Shown piece after piece: positions 44,407 through 56,700 of a stretch of DNA of 64,000 bases. Positions within the stretch are counted from its first letter, which is position 1; each line of letters opens with the position of its first letter. A model generated the notes under the pieces. The model had not been told where the DNA came from. It ran no database searches and saw only the letters and a list, made by a program, of their open reading frames with translations. This DNA comes from Triparma columacea (taxonomy: Eukaryota; Sar; Bolidophyceae; Parmales; Triparmaceae). The DNA lies in NCBI GenBank assembly GCA_030267965.1, contig BRYA01000194.1, positions 9,410-73,409 of the forward strand, given 5' to 3'. A program made the translations under genes and the position numbers.

Positions 44407-44691
44407 CCTTGCGATATTGACCCCCAAGCAATCCTAGCTTCGACAGGATTGTTCAATGAGGCCTAAATGGGAATCTGGTGAGGAGGCTCAATCGATGGTG
44501 GTTTTTCCCTTGGATTGATTGAACGGGAAATCGCGATTGACTTTCACCGCAATTATTATAACAATATTGACAACGTAGGAGGATGTTTTTATAATCGATA
44601 TTACCACTAATTCGAACTTTGAGGGCTTTTTCCTGTTGCGATTTCTTTGGTTTGGGTGTGTCTGGGCTTCCCGAATGGAGGGTGGGGTTCA
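44407..44691. promoter_or_regulatory. Divergent promoter region between TAZ and DGD1-type genes
   Basis: 285 bp between start codons pointing apart. No open frame beyond GTG/TTG-type extensions is seen. AT-rich around 44540-44620, as expected for a shared promoter. Confidence 0.5.
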
Positions 44692-47600
44692 ATGGTTCAT
44701 TGGAAAAGAAGAATTACATATAGAATGATAACACGGCGAGTTTGGATAGTGATACTTCTATTTCTATCATTATCACCACCATCACGAGGCAATAAAACAC
44801 CACCGAAAACGAAGTCTGAGACTGGGAAGGGTGGAAACGACAACATCGATGACCATGTGAGTATGTGGAATGTGTGTGGTGGCCCTGGTTGCCCTAGTTG
44901 CCGTACTGTGCCACTTTTGGCTCCTCACACGATACCATATTGACACACACACAACATTCGAACTCCTCTCCCCTTACCCCTTGACCCTGCCCTTCCGCCA
45001 CCCAGTCTACATCACTACTCTGGAGAGATGTTTTTGCCGCAATAAGGAAAATCAACAGCTCGAACGAATCATACGCCCTGCTATGGGGGTCGTCTTCGCC
45101 GTCATCTTCGCGGATGGACGATTCCTTGGGCTGGGATAAGAAGCTTGAAAGATGGAGGAAGGAGGCCCTGGCTTATTATGAGGAGACTGAAAAGGACTTG
45201 GCGAATCGACCGTATCCGATGAGCACGTTCGGCTGGTATAGAGATGAAGACGTCGGGGCAGTTGAAGGTGCCCTGGACGATTTGGGGGCCATTTCATCAA
45301 CGACACCAGCCCTGCTCCCCAATCCACTCTATCCTCCCCCCCGAAAAACCTCCCCTGCTACCCCTCCCTCCATCTCCCCCCACTCCCCCCCTTCCTCTCC
45401 CATTCTTCCCCACACGGACTTGTCAGACCCTTCCAAGTACATAACAATAGTCACAACAGCCTCCCTCCCGTGGAAGACTGGAACCGCCGTGAACCCTCTC
45501 CTCAGAGCCGCCTACCTCATCGAGGCCCGATATAAGGATTACATGAAATCCAGGTCGAGGCTCCCATTTGAGGCTCGAATAAATCTTCTCCTCCCCTGGC
45601 TGGAGCGTCAATCCGACCAGACTCAAGTGTACGGTCGCATGAACACGTTCACGACGGCGTCAAAGCAGGAAGCATTCATTCGGGAGTGGCTCCGCGACGA
45701 AGCTGGGTTGCCCACCGCGGCAGACCACCTCAATATAACATGGTACAACGCGTGGCAGGAGAAGGCGGAGAACTCGGTTTACAGCATGGGGGACATTACG
45801 GCATTGATCGACGGGGACCAGGCGGATGTTTGCGTGCTCGAGGAGGTGAGAATGGGCAGGAAGGTCGATCCTGCGCCTCCATGTCCACCGAAGTGACGAT
45901 ATAATGTCAACTAGATTCGCTGGTCGCTTTGAAGCTCCTTCGCTAATCACTTCGCTCCTCCCCCCTTACCCCCCCCTCCCCCCCTGCAGCCCGAACACCT
46001 GAACTGGTACAGAGCTCCAGGAGACTCTTGGACTACAAAATTCAAGTACGTGGTTGGTGTCGTTCACACAAACTACTTCATCTATGCCCAAGAGCAGCCC
46101 GCCGCTCTGATCCGCGCGCCTGCCATGAGGCTACTGTGCAGCTGGATGATAAGGGCGCACTGTCACAGGGCAATCAAGCTGAGCGGGGCGCTGGGGAAGT
46201 TCGCGGAGGAGAAAGAAATCGTTGAGAACGTGCACGGTGTTAGGAGGGGTTTCATTGATGTCGGGAGGGAGCTGCGCAAAGACCTGGTTAAGCCCCCCCC
46301 CCCCTTCTCTTTCCTCCCCCCCCACAACCCACCCTCCTCCACCTCAACACCATCCCTAACGGCCTTGCCACAGCCAAAATATGACCCCGACTTTCAAACC
46401 AATGTGTACTTTATCGGGAAGATGCTCTGGTCCAAGGGAATAGGGACCCTGATGGAGCTCCTCGAGTATGCGTCAGATTCCGCGGGCCTCAACGTCACCA
46501 TTGACATGTACGGCTCAGGTCCCGATCTCGAGACAGCCACGGAAAAAGCCAAACTTTCTGACCTCCCTATGGTCTTCCACGGGGCCGTGGACCACCTCCA
46601 GGTGAGGGGTGAAACAACTTTCTAAGTGACTCTCTTCGCTCCTTTTCCCACTAACGCAACCCTTCACATGATTCGGGTCGCTCGCCCACTCGCCTGCTCG
46701 CCACAGCTCTCCAATTCTTATAAGATCTTCGTGAATCCTTCAACCTCAGAGGTCCTGTGCACCACAGTCGCCGAGGCCCTTGCCATGGGAAAATTCGTCG
46801 TCATTCTATCCCACCCTTCTAACGATTTCTTCACCCGATTTCCCAACTGCTTGCCCTACTCAAATAAAGAGGAGTTCGTGGGGAACCTCTACTACGCTCT
46901 CATCCACGATCCGGAGCCCATGAGCGACGAGGATCTCCACACCCTCTCCTGGGAGGCCGCCACGGAGCGCTTTCAGAAGGCCTCAGCCATAACGAACAAC
47001 GAGTGGGAAACACTTAGTAAGGTCAAAGCTGACCCAGACTTGGGCGGCATTGAAATCAGCCTCCCCCCCCTCGTCGGAGACGACACTCGAAGGCAGTTCA
47101 CCCAGTCGCTGAGGAACAACCGTGCCAGGTATCGCTCATTTCGAGACAGGTTGTCGGAGGAGTTGGACGACCCGACTATCCCCCTTCCCAAGTTTCTTAA
47201 GCGCAGGATCCAGAGGGAGCTCAACAGGAGGCTGGACCTTGATATTGAGACGATGTTTGATTCTCCTAAGGTCCAGCTCCAACTATCCCCAGCCGAGCTG
47301 GACAGGCAGCTGCTCGACCTCTACAAGTGGGTGTCAAAAAGCCCGGGCGGGGACGTTCTAAGGGTCATTGGCGGGGGGGCGGACGTGGGGAAGCAAAACC
47401 AGTACATGAGACGCGCGAGGAGGAGGGGGAGCCAGGCAAAGCAGTCAAAACTTCAGATAAAGAGGGGCATCACCACACCCTTTGAAGGCCTCGAGAGCTC
47501 AAGTGCAGCACCCACGGCAGTGTTCTTTCCTCCGAAATTCGGCCAGCGGGCTGCGCAGTCTGTGCAGCAAGTGCTCGAGAACAACCTTTCTAATCAAAAT

Positions 47601-47822
47601 CGAAAGTTAAAGAACGACCTGTCCCAGCTGTATGGTAACCGGCACGGCAGAGACGACGACACCACGGGCAGCAGCGGGGGCGTACACAACATTGGCGATT
47701 TGAACATGTGCTGCGGTGGTAGGAGGAGAAGAGGGAGGATTGGTGGAGGACGGTGGTGCAACGCTGCACTTAACTGTGGGTTGAGCGGGGGGTGCATACG
47801 TGCATATGCAATGCAAATATAA
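44692..47822 (+). CDS. DGD1: Digalactosyldiacylglycerol synthase (DGD1-type, GT4)
   Basis: Four exons (44692-44856, 45006-45845, 45990-46601, 46707-47822) sum to 2733 nt, 910 residues. Exon 1 encodes a hydrophobic signal ([17 protein letters not shown]). The GT-B fold shows the family's signatures: [108 protein letters not shown]. The enzyme transfers galactose from UDP-galactose to MGDG, making the main bilayer-forming plastid lipid. This is the clearest sign of a photosynthetic host. A Pro/Ser-rich in-frame stretch at about 46286-46373 interrupts the domain and may be an unspliced intron (gttaag to ccacag). The C-terminal ~150 residues are basic and low in conservation. Confidence 0.93.
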
Positions 47823-47984
47823 TATTGTTGTTTTACTTGAATCGCTTTTCGAAATTTACTCGTCTCGTTTTACGTTGCTCCCCATTTTTGTGCCATTTTA
47901 TTTTTTGTGCCATTTTGTTGTTTATCCATCTTTCCTTTCTTCCCTTGAACCTCACATTTGTAGTCCCCACCAGATTGCGTGGGT

Positions 47985-48984
47985 TTAAAAACTTCCCCCG
48001 TTCTTTGCGGCGAGCCTTGCCGCCCTCGACTCCTTCTTCTCCTTCTCAAATAAAGTCCTGGATCTGGCACCAGCCTCCTGCGACGAGCATGCATAGGCAA
48101 CGTTAAATTGTGCAACGAGCGAAACGCATTAATGCCAGAGTTTATACAGTATTCCTCCTCGATTTGTTCTTATCCTTCTCCTATTTCTCACCTTGCTCTG
48201 GACCCACTGGCCTGAGCTCGAACCAAAATCGGCGACGGACTGAAGAGAGAAGAGAGCGCGCGAGTGGGGGAAGGGGATGATGGTTTTTGGTTAGCAAACG
48301 GAGAAGCCTTTCACCTCTTCCTTACACCCAACACCCAACAAACAACTCCAACAACAATCTCACCTTCCAGCTCCCAGGCTCCGCATTCTCGACTAGAGTC
48401 ACCTCCCTCTCCCGTCCCTTATAAACTGTCAAAGAAGTTGACGGTGGGACGACGTTCTTGAAGTCGTCACTACTTCCCAACCCCCTCAACAGGACATCCT
48501 TGAAGCTCCTCGAGCCCCCATCATCATCCTCCCTAACCTCCTCACAAAATTCGAAGGAGCATTCACTGCCATCATCGACTTCCACACCCTCCCACTCATC
48601 GTCATCATCCTGAAAGTTCAGCTCGATCTCATCCAATGACTCATTCAAATACAATTCCCCATAAAGTTCTTGATCTTGATCCTGATCGAGCTGGAAGTTT
48701 CTGATTTCCTCCTTCATATCTGAGTTCACGACAGGAAAAGGGAAATAAATAAACGGATAATGTTAATTACGACGCAATAAGCACGTATGGTTAGCTTGAA
48801 AACTGACATAAAGGCAATGATTCTGAACAGAATTCACATCGCATCGAAAGCAGAACTTACCAAATTGGAGGTCCATGCGCCTTGATATTTGATCGAAACC
48901 GGCTCGTGTGTTACGCCTAGAACGCCCAGTTGACGGGACAGGCGTCTTAAACTTGCGAGATTGCGAATATGTGAAGGTTGCCAT
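47985..48984 (-). CDS. Small acidic hypothetical protein, 206 aa
   Basis: Four minus-strand exons (48984-48861, 48719-48364, 48239-48192, 48077-47985) sum to 621 nt with canonical splice sites (gtaagt at the first donor). The N-terminus is basic (YSQSRKFKTPVPSTGRSRRN), the middle very acidic (LNFQDDDDEWEGVEVDDGSE), and the C-terminus a charged helix (RTLFEKEKKESRAARLAAKN). I do not recognise the family. The basic-acidic layout suggests a nucleic-acid or protein adaptor, but nothing firmer. Confidence 0.7.
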
Positions 48985-49212
48985 ACGGGAATCTGCTTAC
49001 CTTGCAGAACAACGCAGCGGGTAAAAGTGGACTGTTTTTTGTTGGGCCCATTCTGTGAAGGCCTTTTTATGTGAAGGCCCTTTAACTGTGGAAGATCAAT
49101 GGTAGGGACGATATACTGTGACGATGGAGGTGGTGGAGTAGTAGATGGAGGAGAAGATGGAGAGTTGAAGGGAGAGTCATAAAAGATAGGGTCATTTTAA
49201 ATGCGAAACACG

Positions 49213-50356
49213 TTACAAATCTTTCTCGAATTCTTCCACGAGGGACTTGAATATCTGCGTGGTGGCTAGTTCTAATTTTGTGACTCCCTCAAGCCCGTCA
49301 CTTCTTGTTGGCCCAACGTTGAGGACCAACACTTTCTTTCCCCCCTGAAGCATGTGCTTCACAAATCGAAAGCTGCTGTACACGGTGAGGCTACTTCCTG
49401 CTACGATCATTCCATCCGCCTTGTCGCATGCCTCGTAGCACGCCTCGACGACTTCCTTGTCGACGTTTGCACCAAAAAAGACCACATCGGGTTTCAGCAC
49501 GCCTTCCCCGCAAGAGCCGCAGGCAGGGAGATTCATACCAGATACGTCAACACTCTGAAGGTCAGCGTCACCATCGGGCCGAATTTCAGCTTCACTGCCC
49601 TCGTTCCCCTCCCCCTCCACGACCCTCTCCAACTCCCCCCAAAGCTCCACGTTCTCAGCCTTTAGGACATCGTGATACTTGTATCTACTCGTTCTATCCC
49701 TGCACGAGAGGCAAATCATGTCGTGGCCGCTCCCGTGCAAATTTATCACATCGTCCATGCCAGCCTTCTGATGAAGTCCGTCAACGTTCTGTGTGATTGT
49801 CATTCCAATAACCCCCAGCTCCTTCAACCTTGCCATCGCGACATGCCCCTCGTTGGGCTCAGCCTTCGCGAACCTGTCGTACCCCACAAGTGATCTGCTC
49901 CAGTACCTGAGGGGGAGCGGAGGGGGTGGGGGTGAGGGGGGGGATGGAGATATTGCCAACCTCCCAGCTTCGATCCTCCTCGCCTTAGACGCTTCCATTT
50001 GCCTACCTCTTCCTCCAGTCGCCGCTCGAGTGGATGTACTGGTCGTGAGTGATGGGAGTGTGGTCCTTATAGTACGAGCCGTTGGAACCTCGATAGTCGG
50101 GTATTCCACTGTCTACGGACACCCCAGCCCCAGTCAAGAGGACAGGGGGCGTCTCCAATCTATTCAACCACTCGCGTATGATCGCAAGGTTTTGGTTTAA
50201 AGCTAATCCATCCAAGTTCACAGGGGGGGATGGTCGCGGGTGTGATGGTCGTAAGAGTTTGGATGTTGTCTTCATATAAGAAGAAGCAGCAGGATTTTTT
50301 AGGGCCTTCGCTGTACTGAACAGAGCACAACCTCCTATCCACCCTGTCAACCGCAT
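49213..50356 (-). CDS. Class II sirtuin (SIRT4-like NAD-dependent deacylase)
   Basis: Two minus-strand exons (50356-50007, 49906-49213) sum to 1044 nt, 347 residues; the donor is GTAGGC, an unusual variant. The N-terminus (MRLTGWIGGCALFSTAKALK) resembles a mitochondrial presequence. VLLTGAGVSVDSGIPDYRG binds NAD, TQNVDGLHQKAG holds the conserved Gln-Asn-x-Asp and LHGSG supplies the catalytic His. The zinc cysteines are CLSC and CGSC, with an ~55-residue acidic insertion between the pairs. KPDVVFFGANV and GSSLTVYSSFRFV match class II (SIRT4) sequence. SIRT4 proteins remove lipoyl or acyl groups or ADP-ribosylate mitochondrial enzymes; the substrate here is unknown. Confidence 0.92.
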
Positions 50357-50738
50357 CTTAAATTTTGTTTATCGGGTGAAAACCAATTTGTACTAGACAC
50401 TGTAACCAATTTGTATTAGATGATTGTACGTTTAAAGTGAAAACACCAAATTTGCAAAAAATCTGAGAGAAAATCTGAGTCAAGAAAACCAATCCAAATT
50501 CGGACCAGCAGAGCCTTCTCATATTTTCACCTGGAAAGTGGCCCAAGTTGGAGACAAACAACCCCAACCTGAGCAAACTTAGGATCTCAGTTAGACCTCC
50601 AATTCCAACCTCCACCTCGACCCCCACTGTCTCCATCCCGACCATTTTGTGCCCCAGATGGACAGGAGAAAGACTATTCGGGGGTCCCATCTCCTCAACC
50701 CTAAGCCTAAACTCGTTCATGCTACGGCACCATCCACC
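50357..50738. promoter_or_regulatory. Divergent promoter region between sirtuin and IP3-receptor-like genes
   Basis: 382 bp between start codons pointing apart. It contains AT-rich sequence next to the sirtuin start and pyrimidine-rich sequence toward 50739. The open frame at 50548-50799 is not in the reading frame of the downstream gene and is not supported. Confidence 0.5.
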
Positions 50739-53700
50739 ATGGCTACCAGACAACCCATTACGGCTGGTTCCACCCTCTTCCTTACCTCGCAAGTTCTAGT
50801 GTGAGTTCTTAGTGCACATTTCACGACAACACACCGCGGCATGCACCACACACACAACAAGCCCGATGTTTCTAACCCCCCCCCCCCCCTCTAGCTCTCT
50901 TGAGGGAGACCATCAAACACAGGGCGCGCTAAGCGCGCCCCCGGATGACAATTCGTGTTGTCTACGTGTCGAGAACGAGCGCTTCTCTTCACAGTGCCTA
51001 TTCAAGATAATTTATCGAAAAGACGGCCAGGCAAGGTGAGTTCACTTGTTTTATAGGGTGGGTCCTCCCTGCATTAATCTGACCCACCTGCCCTTCCCCC
51101 CCACGCCACAGGACCTCACTTGATGACGAATTAAACAAAAATAAGAGGGCCACGGCAGGATCCAAGACAATGACTCGAAGGTGAGATGAGATTAGGAGTG
51201 AAGTGACTTGCAAACAAATATCACCGCTGACAAGGGAATGCGTGATCGTTCCCCCTTTTCACGGCTGTCATGATTCTCACCCACCACCCCACCCCCTTTT
51301 GCTCATCGCTTTGCTCATCACTTTGCTTCGCTTCGCTTCGCTCTCAGCAACACTGCACGGACCATGACGGTCGAGTCCTCGGAGGATGTTCTAGACAGCA
51401 TTCTCAACTGGGAAAGCCCTGCTATGGAGACAGACAAGGAGAAGGCCGACTTCAAGGAAGCTATGAAAGACTTCGGCCAGCCCTTGCGATTCGGCCAATA
51501 CATCAACCTCCTGCACGTGGTCTCTGACAAGGTCGTCACTAGAACGAACTCAACAGCAGCGGCCGAGATGCAGGTGAGTCCGAAGCTCTGTCCAAACACT
51601 ACTCTCTTCGCTCGTCGCCCACTAACGGAACCCTCCACGGCTCGCTTCATTCCCCCCTCCGCAGTGCCTTGAGGTCGCCATTACCAAGGAAGTGTCAATC
51701 GACTCCTACTTTCAAATCATGCCGCAGTACAAGTCCCGTTCGGAAGGAGAACTGGTCTACTCAGGCGATCCCATCTATCTCAAGTGTTGTGGGGGATCTG
51801 GGGATTTCTTTCTCCGCTCCAGCAACAAGTTCAAAATACAGGATGATGCAGAGTACGGTTTTTTAGACCTCGCCAAGCCTGACAGTAAAGGAAAATCCGT
51901 CCGCCGCTCGTCCCACGCCCATAATCTTCTTGGGAAGTCTCACAAGTGGTCGTCCCCTCGCGAAGTCAACGCCTCAAACAACCCCTCCCCTTGGACCCTC
52001 AACATCTACTCGCACTATAATGTAAATGCGAGCTCCTACCTCTCGACGGTCTCACCCTTCCGCATCAGACACCCCGAAACGGACTGCTATTTGTCTCACA
52101 CGATTGTAACAAAAAAGTCCAGCGCGAGCCTCAGACTAAAAAGTGGCCCCGACAACGTTAAAACGGTGTGGATGTTTGAGCGCCATAACCCGGGCACCTG
52201 CTGGAAGGGCGGCGTTCTGCACTGGGGAGAAAAGCTACGCCTGCTTCATGTTCCCACCAACCTCTACCTTGACGTTGAGAGCGAGCCGATGGACTCCGCT
52301 GGTGGATCAACATCTTCGCTCATGTACCACACAAAGCTCTCCTCACAGGGGTGCCCCATCGAGCTTGAGGCATCACGATCAGAGATAGGGCCGATGAAGC
52401 ATTCCGACTGCATCTTTTATGTCAAAACGCGCGTCGAAGGGAAGCCTGTTTTTCTATACAATACTTCGAAGAGCAATGTGGAAGCACCCCAGGACAGTTC
52501 CTCTCCTCATCAATCCTTCCAAACGAAAAAGTCGAAGGGAAATAAGTACGATGGAAATATTATCACATTTTGCTCCACCAAAGAGCTCCAAGACACCGTC
52601 AGCATCGAGAACATCGACGCGACCTCCTTGTCCTCATCTCTCAGAGTATTCTCTAACGTCAAGACAGTCCACCAACTCTTCCAGAAGACCGCTGTCTACG
52701 TGAGAGAGAAGAAAAAAGTGGATAGAGTCCTTACGGAAGAAATTGAGTTCCCGCCCAAGTGCCTCCAGAAGGTGAAGGAGCTACTTATAGAATCTACGAT
52801 CGCCACCCACGACGTCGGGACGGGGGAGAACATCGAGAAGGCAAGGAGCGTTCTAATGACTGAACCCGTGGGTTATATTGTGGACGGAAGCCCACGAAGA
52901 GAAATTCAGGATGATATGCAGACCTCCCACATGATTGACGTAGCCATGCAAATAGTCTGCTTTCCGCAGGTGAGAGGGGCCACAGGAAAGCACTTTATGG
53001 CAGCAATCTAATTACTAACACAACCCTCCGGTCGTCGCTTCACTCTCTCCCTCTCGCTCATCGCTTGCCCCCCCCCTCAGCTCTTCGGAATCACTCTCGA
53101 TGAAATCAACACCCCTCCATACTCTCAGCTCAAGCACCTCATTCACCTCACCTATGCCTTCATTTTGAATTGCCTGGACAACCCCAATATCAAGGACTAC
53201 ATATGCGCCGGATATGTATGCACTAGCGAGAACATTGGCGTGAACAAGCTCTACAACAGCCAGAATGATTTCCTCGAAGCTCTCGCCAAAAGTTCCACAG
53301 ACCAGTGGATCGCAAACCTGAAGGACGTTTCAACGAAGAAAGTCGGCACGTCTTGGATTGACATGATGATTTCTCACCTTGGCTACGAGCTCGGCGTTGG
53401 CGAGGTGCTATCGCAACTTTTTCTTGACAACGAACACCTTCTTCAAAATGGTGTTACGACGAAGTCAATCGAAACATTCATTAGACTCATTAATGTGAAA
53501 GGACCCCAATCTCGCTTCCTAAACTTCCTTAAGGTGCTCGCCAGATGCGCTCAACTCGACGGATCGAGAACTGGTATAACACAAAATCAGGAACTTTTAA
53601 TGAACACCTTCTTCAAGAATGAGCTTCATGCTGACGTCGTCATAGAAACGGCGCTGGATTTAGACAATTCGGACCACCACAAGTCAGCACGGCCGAACCG

Positions 53701-56700
53701 CTCCTACTTCAAAATCTCGGAGTTGCTTAATCCGTCTAAAGTGTGGGACTCGACTGACGTGGCCAGAGAGGTCATGGGTGCCGCCTTGGCAACCAAAGAC
53801 GCTGCATTCAAGGACATTGTCGTGAGCTGGGCGACGAGCGACTTTTGGTTTCCAGGAATGGGCTCTGAGTTCTCTCTCTTTCACTCTCCCAAATTCCTTG
53901 GCATCAACTACAACGAGTCAATCAACACTTCCGTGATCTCCCATCCCCAGCACATCGCCCGCAACAATCACGCAGATCCTTCCCAAAAATCTAACTACAG
54001 CACCGATAAGCCATACGGTTTCGAGGACGGCAATTTATCAAAGGAGTCAAAAAGTGTTACAGCAACCTTGCAGGAGCTTATTCGTCAAGTTGCTAAAAGC
54101 AATCAAGGCGTCTATCCAAACTTTGAGCCAAGCTTTCTCGAAGTTATGCAGGTGGCGGAACGGAGTCAGCTCGCGAGCAAGAGAATGACATTTTCTGATT
54201 TCATGAGAATCATGGCAACCTTCAAGATCACTGATGTTTTGTTGAACGGTAACTCAGAGACTTTCTTCCGAGAATGCTGCCTCAGGCAAACAAAGCCTTT
54301 TCCTGATGGCGCCCCGGTAGGGAATGCTTTAGAGGTCTTCCTCAACCTCATTAGAAGCATCAGTCAGCCTTGCAACGACCTAGCTTGGGTCCGGCTTGAG
54401 GAACTTGTTTGGGTTCTCGACCACAACTTCAGATCCCCAATTTCAACTTGGCGGAGTTCATTTCACAAGCTGCTCACCAAGGACCCGAAACCATCAAATT
54501 TTGACGATCAGCTGCAGACAATACTCAGCAATAGGAAGTACTTCGATACCCTCTACCACAAGGTTCACTGCCAGGACATAAACTGCAACGGTATCCAAGA
54601 AGGTGGAGGATACTGCCGGTTCTTTAAGCACAAGGAATTTGCGCCCTGGGCTTCGCCAGAAATGGGGGGCAAAAAGAGCAAGGAGCAGTTCAAGCAGATG
54701 AAGCGGTTGGCAAACTTTTACAACGAAAACTTGCAACTCGTCGCGGAGAGTTGCGCGGACCGCTCAAACCATTGCATCCGGTATTTTCAGGTTCAGTATT
54801 CTTTCGAAACGGTTTTCACAGGTCTCACGAATGAGTCGCTCCCCCCCGAGATCAGGGCTTCTTTCACCAAGCTCATGATCTCTCTTTACATTGATCGATA
54901 TCCTCACGAGCGCGTTCTTTCCAACGCCAACAACATGTACCTCGAAGATGAAATAATGAAGATGGTGCACGCTCCTGGCAAGATCTCGCTTCAAGCCTTT
55001 GCGTCTTCCAGGACCCAAGCCGACAATGAGAGGATCAACGAGCACATCCAGTCGATTCAGCCCCCCGAAGAAAAGAACAAGGTTCGAGATTTTTTCAACA
55101 AGAAGAGCGCTGACAAGTTCCTCCTGGTCAGGTGAGGCAGCGAGCGAAGCGAGAAACGGGTAGAGCACAACACGCCTTTTTAGCTAACCCCCCCTGTCGT
55201 CACCTCGCTCCCCCATTCATCAGAGACTATATTGCCAACTTCCTCATCTTAAACCGCTTCATTCCGCTTGGAGCGAAGAATAAGACATTCCTCAACCTCC
55301 AATCTTCCATCCTTGATTTGGTTTACGAGCTTTTAGACTACGGCTTTTACGGTTCGATGGCTTCGCTCCGAAAAATTCTCAAACCACTGCTCGCACTTTT
55401 GGACTCTCGTAGTCAGCTGGAAGACGATGAATATGATTCCGACAACGACTTTGACGACCTCGACCTCGAGGAAGACGAGGAACAAGATGAACCAGCAAAT
55501 CACTCTTACAGAAGCAGTCGTAGCGGCAAGAGGTCCAATCGGACCAGGTCTGTATCTCATCTTGATGACTGGCTTGACAAGGATGACGACGAAAATAGCG
55601 AAGGAGCGGACTTGAGAGAGCGAAAGAGGAAGGGCTCCGTATTTTCTATAAGAAAGACTTTGTCCAATACTCGGGACTTCAGTGAAATGACCAAGGCTGC
55701 AACGGCAGCACTTAGCGAGGCAACAATGTCGCAGAATGAATCTTCCGTCGTTACGCTTAACATGCAACCAGTATTGACCATCCTTCCAAAATACACTCTC
55801 TCGCACGCAAATTCTAGAGTCCATTTGATGAGGAAAAAGATATGTAAGATCGTCTACCTCATGTGTTCTCGCAACTTAGAGATTATGATGAAGCAACTGC
55901 TTGTTCAGTTGGAAATAAACAAGGACGACATTAATGTTGTCGCAAAGTCGGTTGTAAAGAGGAGGAGAATGTCCGCTGACCACTCATCCTTCCTCGATAC
56001 TTCGAACCTCGAAAAGTTTAATGCAAAGTACAAGAAGATCTACCATGATGTAGAGGCCGAATCTTCAGCTGTCAACAATCTAAGGGGAAAGTTCTTCAAG
56101 AGTGGGAAAGTCGCGCCCGAGATGTCGACCAAAACCACGTTTTCGGACTTCAATTCTTCCGAAACATTCTCATCGATAGCCAATGTAGCCAAAAACCGAA
56201 TGAACCAAGACGTTGGCATGGTTCAGGACGAGGACGAGTTCATGATTTCAATCTTTTACACGGTGTGCCTCATGAGGGAGGGTTCCAGTGAGTCAGAACC
56301 CCAAATTCTAGACTTGGACGCAATAATTACGGATGGCGCTTCATCGGATAGCGTAGACAAGATGTTGATCGACCTAATGATGCATGAGATGCCCGACCTC
56401 TTTGAGTCCGCTCTAAAGCTCTTGACTCAGCGGTACTATATGAAACGCAACCTACACCAAAGCTTGCGAAAAACAGTGTTGGTCGGGAAGGAAGAAGACC
56501 AGTCGAACGGTTTTCTTCGTCGCCACCTTCGCCAGCTCCGCAACGATGCCACATCATTTGAGCTCTGGAAGTCGAATGAAGAAATCCAACACACCACGGC
56601 GTACATTCGCAGCATCAAAACCCTTGGAATGCTCAGCAGGCTCACGGGCATTTTTGGTCAGGCTTATTTGAAGAAGCTCGACATCGCAAGCCCAGGGGCT

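Noticed and set aside
47823..47984. Extra exon of DGD1 or of the acidic gene
   Set aside because: The stretch is T-rich, between two stops that face each other, with no frame-compatible splice sites; best read as 3' UTRs.
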